DNA of 64,000 nucleotides, taken from the NCBI GenBank assembly GCA_013396995.1, contig VWZP01005252.1, forward strand, positions 543,007 to 607,006, read 5' to 3'. The notes beneath the pieces are model-generated. The model was not told where the DNA came from. It worked only from the letters and a program-made list of their open reading frames with translations, and ran no database searches. Each line of letters starts with the position of its first letter. Positions within the stretch are counted from its first letter, which is position 1. A program made the translations under genes and the position numbers. Source of the DNA: Dicaeum eximium. Its lineage: Eukaryota; Chordata; Aves; Passeriformes; Dicaeidae. Shown here piece after piece: positions 57,901 through 64,000 of the stretch.

Positions 57901-59439
57901 TATGCTGTAAATCCCTATCAGAGTGATTCCTAAAAGCAGAAACATGTCTGTATAACACCTTGGGATCTATTTCTTTCTTTGAGAGGTGCTTCATACATGT
58001 AAGAGGTTGTTTTTATTTATTATTGATAACCACTTGCCTCCTTGGAAATTCCAGTTTGTAGCTTCCAGTCTGAGGGTTCAAAAATCCAAAATTATACAGT
58101 TTCCTATGTAGAAAGTGGATAAAAGTCAGTCAATCCAAGGGATGGCTAAAATGCAAATGAGCAGATGATGAAGTTTCACAAAGCAAAAGCCTGGTTGTTC
58201 CTGGCTGTGGTCTGGATTGCTAGAGACACCAAAGGGCTTCCCAAAAGGTCATTAGTCAACTCTACTCCTTGTATTCACACACAAGATTGGCTCCAGGCTG
58301 GAAGCAACAGGAATGCTGGGTTACCCAAAAGAGCAACAGAGAAACCATGGCTTAGTGTCCTGCTCAGTTGCACCTGGAAAAACTGGATTTCCTCCTGGGT
58401 TCCATCCTGGACACAAACTGTTAGAGGGGATAGCAGGGTCTGCTCCTGGATCAACTGGTCTTGGCAGAGGGCCCTGCACTGTGTCACTTTTCTAGAGAGC
58501 ATTGGGGCTGCCCAGGGCTAGGCATGGTCTTTACCCAACAGCTTCATTTTCAAAATCCAACCACCATCAGTGGGTCTGTCCCAGGGACAGATTCATCCTC
58601 AAGGTGAAGGTAAACCCCTTCCCTGCACCCTCTCCACCTCCATGCAGCCTTCCCCATCCCAGTGGGCTGCAGCAGCACTAATTAAACAATCCTAGTTTGC
58701 TCCACAGCTTCCCTTTGGCTCCTTGTGGGCTCCCTGTGTCCGATTCTTGGGACCGACAGCACAAATCTGTGCTGGAAACTTGTAAGTTGCCAACTCTGCA
58801 GTAGGAGAACAGGTAATGTGAATGTGTTAAAATTTAGGCTTCAAGTTCATGCAGGCAAGCCCTTTAACAGATAAATCTCCATTCAGCTTGCCTTAAAAAG
58901 CCAGATGAAAAATGGGCTTTTACCAACACCCTCCAGTGTCTTACTAAGGCTGTTTGCTCACCCTCCAAAACTCCTGCAAGTTGATAATTAGCTGGACCCT
59001 GTCCCAAGGCAGCCACACTAACTCAGAGGAGAAAGTGCAGAACTTGCCTGGTCTGCTCCCACTCCAGCACTGCTACATGCTTTTTTTTTTTTTTTTTTAG
59101 AATAATTTTACTTCCTAGCTCTGCTTTAAAACTTCGAGGAAATTTGCCCTTTTGCCCTCCTCCCTCCCTATACTCCAAAGCCAGAGGGGAAAAAGAAGCT
59201 CTTGAAGAGGACATTTGTTTTTTGGGTTGTGGGGAAGGGGACATAAGGAGAAGGAGTAGAGGTAAAATGCAGAGTCCAAGAGTTACCCATGAGCTGTGCA
59301 GGTGAAAACCACCATCCACTCATTATTTCTCCTAAGTGGGTTAAAAACCTAGGGATTCCCAGGGACACACCTGGGTTCTACCTTGCCAAAGGAGTGGGAA
59401 GAAACAAGGTCCCCTCCCAAGCCCAAACCACTCCTAGGC
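57901..59439. other. Unique non-coding sequence, no gene seen
   Basis: An ATGCAAAT octamer occurs at 58151-58158. A frame at 58165-58521 (118 codons) has a hydrophobic-looking start but no domain, and a minus-strand frame overlaps it. An 18-base T run lies at 59081. Nothing else is recognised. Confidence 0.6.
59081..59098. repeat. Poly(T) tract, 18 bases
   Basis: An uninterrupted T run followed by AGAATAATTTTACTTCC. On the minus strand it is a poly(A); no retrocopied transcript is recognisable to its right. Confidence 0.88.
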
Positions 59440-59780
59440 AGTGGCAGAGCCCCAATTCCTGTGTGTGTGCTTCCCTTCCACCGGCATTCGCCTCTAATAG
59501 CGCTGCTCCCCGCTAATGACGGGCTGGCCTTTGGCAGCAGGCAGCCAAACTGCACTGCCTTTGATCGTCCCTCTCCACTCTGTCCTCAGGGCCATATTTT
59601 CCTAAGGGAGAAGGGGGCGAGGGTGCAGCCGTGTCACCAACTCCCTCTGGAACAGGTCAGGCCAGTCTTTTATCTGCAGCGAGGTTTCGCTCCACTCAGG
59701 AGGATTAAGGCTCCCCCAGTTTGACAGGCAGCCCTGGCCTGCTGATAAAAATGCCTTTTAATGGCTCAGCACACCTGGCT
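59440..59780. promoter_or_regulatory. Candidate regulatory block
   Basis: Retained CpGs (CACCGGC, TTCGCC, TAGCGCTG, CCCGC, GACGGG, GATCGTCC, GGCGAGG, GCCGTG, GCGAGG, TTTCGC) are concentrated in 260 bases, with CTAATAG, CTAATGAC, TTTTATCTGC and GATAAAAATGCC motifs. A 113-codon plus-strand frame (59383-59724) overlaps but has no domain and is opposed by a minus-strand frame. I favour a conserved non-coding element over an exon. Confidence 0.33.
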
Positions 59781-60499
59781 CGATGCACTGCAGGGAGATG
59801 CTGAAGTGTATCCCTGTTAAAAGGATCCAGTGGGTGCTGGCAAACCCACAGCAAATGGCAGTGACTTGAAAGAGCACGGGGGCATACAGCTGAAAGTCTC
59901 TTTTCCTTTTTCTCCTCTATTCACGGAGACTTTTTCCTCCACAGAGTGTCAAATTCCATCTTTTACTTCCATAGGAAGGTGACAATGTCAGCAAATTTCT
60001 TAACAGGCAATGAAAGATTAGGGGCCAGAAAAGGGCATTTGTTCTTGGACTCACTGCAGTGACAAGGAGTCACCGTGTGTGACTGGGTTTTTGCAATCGC
60101 TTTTGCTCCTACTTTGGCTCCTTTACAGGTTATCGGTGCATCTGCTATACAGGAAAAGCTCCAGACAATGCAGGTGATCTGCAGGGACATGGAGGGAAGA
60201 AAATGCCCAGGGGACAAAGATGTGCCCTGGAAAATGAAATACCTGCTGGGCCAATCCTCAGCTGTATTTCCACAGCAGTAAATGTAGGCAGATTTAGGCT
60301 GGTGGGGTTTACTCCTATACTTACTTTTTTCAGTTCAGAATGCAGCAAAAAAGTCCTTTTTCTGATTATGCATCAGGGGATCAATCCCAGGCTCCCTGAT
60401 CAGTGACAGAATGGGAATTCAAAGGCGTTAGTCTGGGCTGGCAAAAGAAATTTTGTCATGTTGAACTTTAAAAAAAAATAAATCATTAGTTAGTTTGGT
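59781..60499. other. Non-coding interval with one exon-like segment
   Basis: The interval is unremarkable apart from a splice-bounded 45-base open segment at 60129-60173, listed separately, and an A-rich run near 60471-60481. Confidence 0.5.
60129..60173 (+). other. Microexon-like segment, 45 bases, open in one phase
   Basis: A pyrimidine-rich run ending TTTACAG (to 60128) is followed by 45 bases, which code VIGASAIQEKLQTMQ in phase 0, and then CAG|GTGATC, a moderate donor. The length is a multiple of three. The frame remains open past the donor to 60281. I do not recognise the peptide, and such pairs arise by chance at appreciable frequency in 64 kb. Confidence 0.15.
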
Positions 60500-60725
60500 T
60501 TTGTTCCTGTATCAGCTGCCCTTTGCCTTCCTAGAGCTGGCTTTCTCTCTTTAGATCAGTCACAGGCAGGCTGTAATGGTCTTAATGCAGCTCTGATCTA
60601 TCCAAGCCAGCAGCCGAGTCTGTGATATATTGCAATCTTTATTGCCCTGTTACTACCATTGTCTCAAGTGCTTCTCCAGATCGATGGTGAAATTCCTCTG
60701 CTTTAGTGGCCATAAGCTGGGAGGT
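60500..60725. promoter_or_regulatory. Candidate regulatory block
   Basis: Balanced composition, no simple repeats, few stop-free frames and a run of short motifs: CTGTAATGGTCTTAATGCAG, TATATTGCAATCTTTATTG, CCATTGTCTCAAG and AGATCGATGG. The texture resembles vertebrate conserved non-coding elements. I infer an enhancer candidate, which with the block at 59440 might form a cluster. Confidence 0.33.
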
Positions 60726-63700
60726 CACTCACTCACCAGGTGTGTCATGAGCTGAACTGTCACAGGTCGGGCTTAGGGATGCTCAGCCTACAAAACATCA
60801 CACAAATCCACCCTGCAAAACTCCCAGCGAGAGAAGAGTGAAGTGAATTCGTGCTAATGTCACAACCCCCAAAATCGTGGATTACATCAGGAATGATTTC
60901 TTCTAAGTGGATCTGGATGCACTCCCCACCTTCAAGCTGTCACAGCTCTAATCTGATAAAATTATGGAACAAAAGTAATTCAGATGTAGATCCAGAGCTA
61001 GGCCTATTTGGGAGAATGAAATCTTCAGGGAGGAGCAGTGAGGATGTTCACAGAGAAATAAGTTTGGGTGTTAGACTTCAGGATATCTGTGTGAAGGCTC
61101 TGAGATCAAGGGGTCTAAACAATCCTATTGAGCCATTTGGTGTGAGACTTTGAGCCTGGAACCCTGTTAAGTGCTCTTGCATCTGATATCTCCTCCATAC
61201 AAACACAACCCTCTCTAGCTCTTCCTCTCCAAACCCCGGTTCTGAGCTCACTCCTTCCTTTCTTACCCTCTCACCTATGCAGGAATTCTGATACAAATCG
61301 CTTACAGCCACTGCTTAGCTGTGTCACACCGTATCCTTAGTTCAGTCCCATTCCCTGCCCTCTCCCGGGCTCCTTTGCACCTCTTCCCAAGCTTGAAAAC
61401 AGTTGCAATAGGAACTGCTTTATCCTAAATTCACGGGGAAGAGAACAATTACTGACATTATCTCCTCACCCCTAACGAGCATTGGCAGTGCAAGGATGCA
61501 AGGGGAGTGAGGAGACATTGATCCAATATCCCTGGAAGAGAAGGAGCACAGAGCATTGGCTGCTCTTCCTTCTTTTCAGCCTTCAGGAAAAATATCATCT
61601 AGGCACTTGAGGGGATCCTTTTCCTGAAAAATACAGTGAAACTGAGTCTCAAATTTCATTGAGAAATTTTCAACAATAAAAAAAAGTCTGTAATGCCCAA
61701 CATCTACAGCCATACCTATTCAAGAGTGAATGCATTGAGGATCTATCAAGTTTTAGCATAGCCTGTGTATTGCTCATCCTTCAAAAATGTATTTCTGCTC
61801 TGGAAACAATTCTGGCTCAGATTCCCAGCATGGAAAACAGCATTCCAGCATCCAGCAAAGGCAGCAACTGCTCAGCAAAGGGATGCCAAAAGGGGGTTTG
61901 GACAGCCTAAGGTGTAAAAAGGAGGAAATTAATAATTAATAATGTAAAATTATTAATTAAAATGTATTTTTTTTTGTTTCAAAGGAAAGAATTCAAATTT
62001 CAAAGGAAAAAAACTGAGGGCACAAACATGAAACTAATACAAGGAATTTCTCTGTTCAACAGAAATATGAGGATGTCAGGCCTATCAGGATTGGTCCCAT
62101 GCAAGACCTGGAACAGAGACCCTTAAGAATGATAAAAAATAATCTGCCTTTATGTTATTTCCTTCTTTAAAGCTGTGGTCCCTGTGCACCAGGGGGTACC
62201 AGGAGGAGCAGGCCTGAGAGGTTGTTAGAAAGATGCAGAAGAGACTGATGGACTGGAAAAAGAGTCTCCTGTAGGAACCAGTGTAAGTGCCACAGTGGAT
62301 TGAATGACGTGGTGTGTGTTGGGAGAGCTTCAATTACTTAATTAAGGGAACAATGATACCGAGAGCAGTTTGAAGAGAAAAGCTCTCTCATTTGGATTCA
62401 TTTCACTTTATATCTTTTTGGTGAAAGATGGAAATAAAAACGGAAGCAGACATGAAATTTAATAATGTTATTGCTAGAAACTGAAATGGAAAAAATACTG
62501 GGGATGAATTAAAGCTGAGGCATAAAATGCTAAAAAAGGAAAGAGAGAAATGGTCAGGCAGAATGTAAATAATTCATTTATTTCCAGCAGTTGAAGAGTA
62601 TTAAAAAACAAGGTGCAGTGATTACAGCAGGCGACTGGGAGTTGGGACTCCTGAATTTTATTTCTTTTCCTTAGCATCACGTCACTCCACAAGTCAGTCC
62701 TTCCATGCTCCAGTGTTCCCAATACTTGCTCACATGCCAGTGATGTAGTTGGACCTAATTTGCTGCTATTCTGTAGGTGTAAATTGTTATGAATTGGCAG
62801 AAATCACTTGAGATTTAAGGATGAAGTTATCTTTCTCTTAGGAGCTTGGCTACCAAAACAAACTCTCCTTTGAACTCCCCCAAGGAAAACACGGCTCCCA
62901 CTGAAATTTCCCATTTCTTCTCTCACTTCAGGTATAATTTTCCCTTGTGAAGTGATACTTCTAATTGAATATCTCCTTCCAACTCCTCGGAATGAGTGTA
63001 GCTTCTGGGTAAGGAGTGTGAATTGCCTCTCTCATGCTCATAAAGTTGAATCAAAGCTTCAGTTAAGTCAATTATTATTATACTTTCCCTTGCAGGCCTC
63101 AATATCATCTCACATCAGAAGACTGGGGGCCATCTCAGAGGTGCTGATGAGATGTGCTGTCTACCCAGCCCTTCCATACAGACCTGCTGCTGATTCCTGG
63201 CTCTTGGACAAAGGGGATTAGGGCTTTGCTGCTCTGCTGGGCAACTCTGGCACCTGCCAGAAGGTGCTGATGGTGGTCTAGACACAATCCCTGCAGTAGT
63301 GAGTGTCTTGCCTCGGAGAAGCAAGCCTTCCATCTAGGTGAGCCTAGAAAGCTGCAATTCTTTAAAACATTGCATTTGATGTTGCTCTGTGAATTGCTAC
63401 CCTATGGGCATTTTTGGAAGATGCTCATTGACCCTCTGGCAGGTTTAAATTTTAAGGAGTGATGTCCTTTTCCAGCAGAGAATTTGTGTCAATAAAACCT
63501 ATAAAAGCACACTCAGCTACATGTTGAAGTCAGTCCAGCTAGATATGCAAGTAAAATACCCCAGAGCAAAGGCTTCCAGATTATTTATATCCCCTGTAGA
63601 CTGTCATGGCAGTGATGTTGCTCCTGCAGATCAGAGAAACCAGATGGGTATTTGGTTGTCCATGATTGTGTAGATAATCAGTTACCAAAAACAACAGCAC

Positions 63701-64000
63701 ATTCACATAGAGAGAAGTGGTCTGTGGCTCCTCTGTTTTGACAAGCTCAGTTGCTGCATCTGGATTTGGATTGCTAAAATCAGCACAAATGTTATTGTTG
63801 AAAGCCACAGACCATGGTTTATGTCAATGACAGTGAAACCTCAGAAAGTTTGGAGGTTTCCCGTCAGCACCCAAAAGTTTGGGTATTTCTCCAGCTTCAG
63901 CCAAACAATTGAAATACTGCTGTTTGAAAAAGTTCAAGTAGTAAACTCTGAGGCACAAGCTGTTTCACAAGATTTCTGAAATGCGTGGTTTCAGTCTGAG
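60726..64000. other. Unique non-coding sequence, no gene seen
   Basis: An 11-base AT-only inverted repeat lies at 61933-61959. The stretch 62330-62480 (ACTTAATTAAGGG, ACAATGATACCG, AATTTAATAATG) and 63040-63090 are AT-rich with homeodomain-type motifs and may be minor regulatory sequence. Short frames show no domain. The window ends within unique sequence. Confidence 0.6.
61933..61959. repeat. AT-only 11-base inverted repeat
   Basis: TAATTAATAAT (61933-61943) and ATTATTAATTA (61949-61959) are exact reverse complements around GTAAA. Low-complexity AT sequence makes this less surprising than its length suggests. Confidence 0.6.

Overview
The window looks like non-coding nuclear DNA from a bird. 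The best evidence is three, probably four, truncated 3' ends of CR1 (chicken repeat 1) non-LTR retrotransposons. Three of them carry the characteristic run from the Met-Ala-Gly-like 'catggcagg' region or the 'ggtcccttccaaccc' stretch into an ATTCTATGA-like terminus. Interspersed repeat density is otherwise low, there are no Alu/B1/L1-type elements, CpG is depleted, and long (TTCTC)n and poly(T) simple repeats are present. No bacterial, viral or organellar organisation is visible. The species cannot be named from the sequence.

I find no protein-coding gene I can defend. All long open frames lie in GC-richer stretches or inside simple repeats (Arg-Arg-Glu-Glu-Lys or poly-Lys translations). They lack recognisable domains, and usually overlap other frames of equal length. 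I see no tRNA, rRNA or known small RNA, no CRISPR array and no CpG island. The most likely setting is an intergenic desert or a very large intron.

Layout: 1-16,900 is ordinary unique sequence with poly(A) tracts, a 28-copy (TTCTC) array at 6264 and a possible relic of an ancient interspersed repeat at 14,695. A block at about 16,925-17,960 has retained CpGs, TAAT-rich motifs and a splice-acceptor-like junction followed by 30 open codons. 18,000-28,300 is ordinary, with a 49-base T tract at 26,944. CR1 fragments lie at 28,405, 37,952, 38,368 and 40,434, all on the + strand. Enhancer-like blocks are proposed at 29,160, 31,300, 34,480, 38,840, 40,860, 42,290, 49,740, 50,480, 57,040, 59,440 and 60,500. 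A 34-copy (TTCTC) array sits at 41,308.

The enhancer-like blocks are the only plausible functional content. They are proposed from motif density, retained CpG and base composition, since conservation cannot be seen in one sequence. If they are real, the window would be part of the regulatory landscape of a developmental gene outside it. I found no new gene system here. The findings are local structures worth testing: near-perfect palindromes, paired octamers, back-to-back splice donors, a TATA-plus-CpG cluster and two possible cryptic exons.
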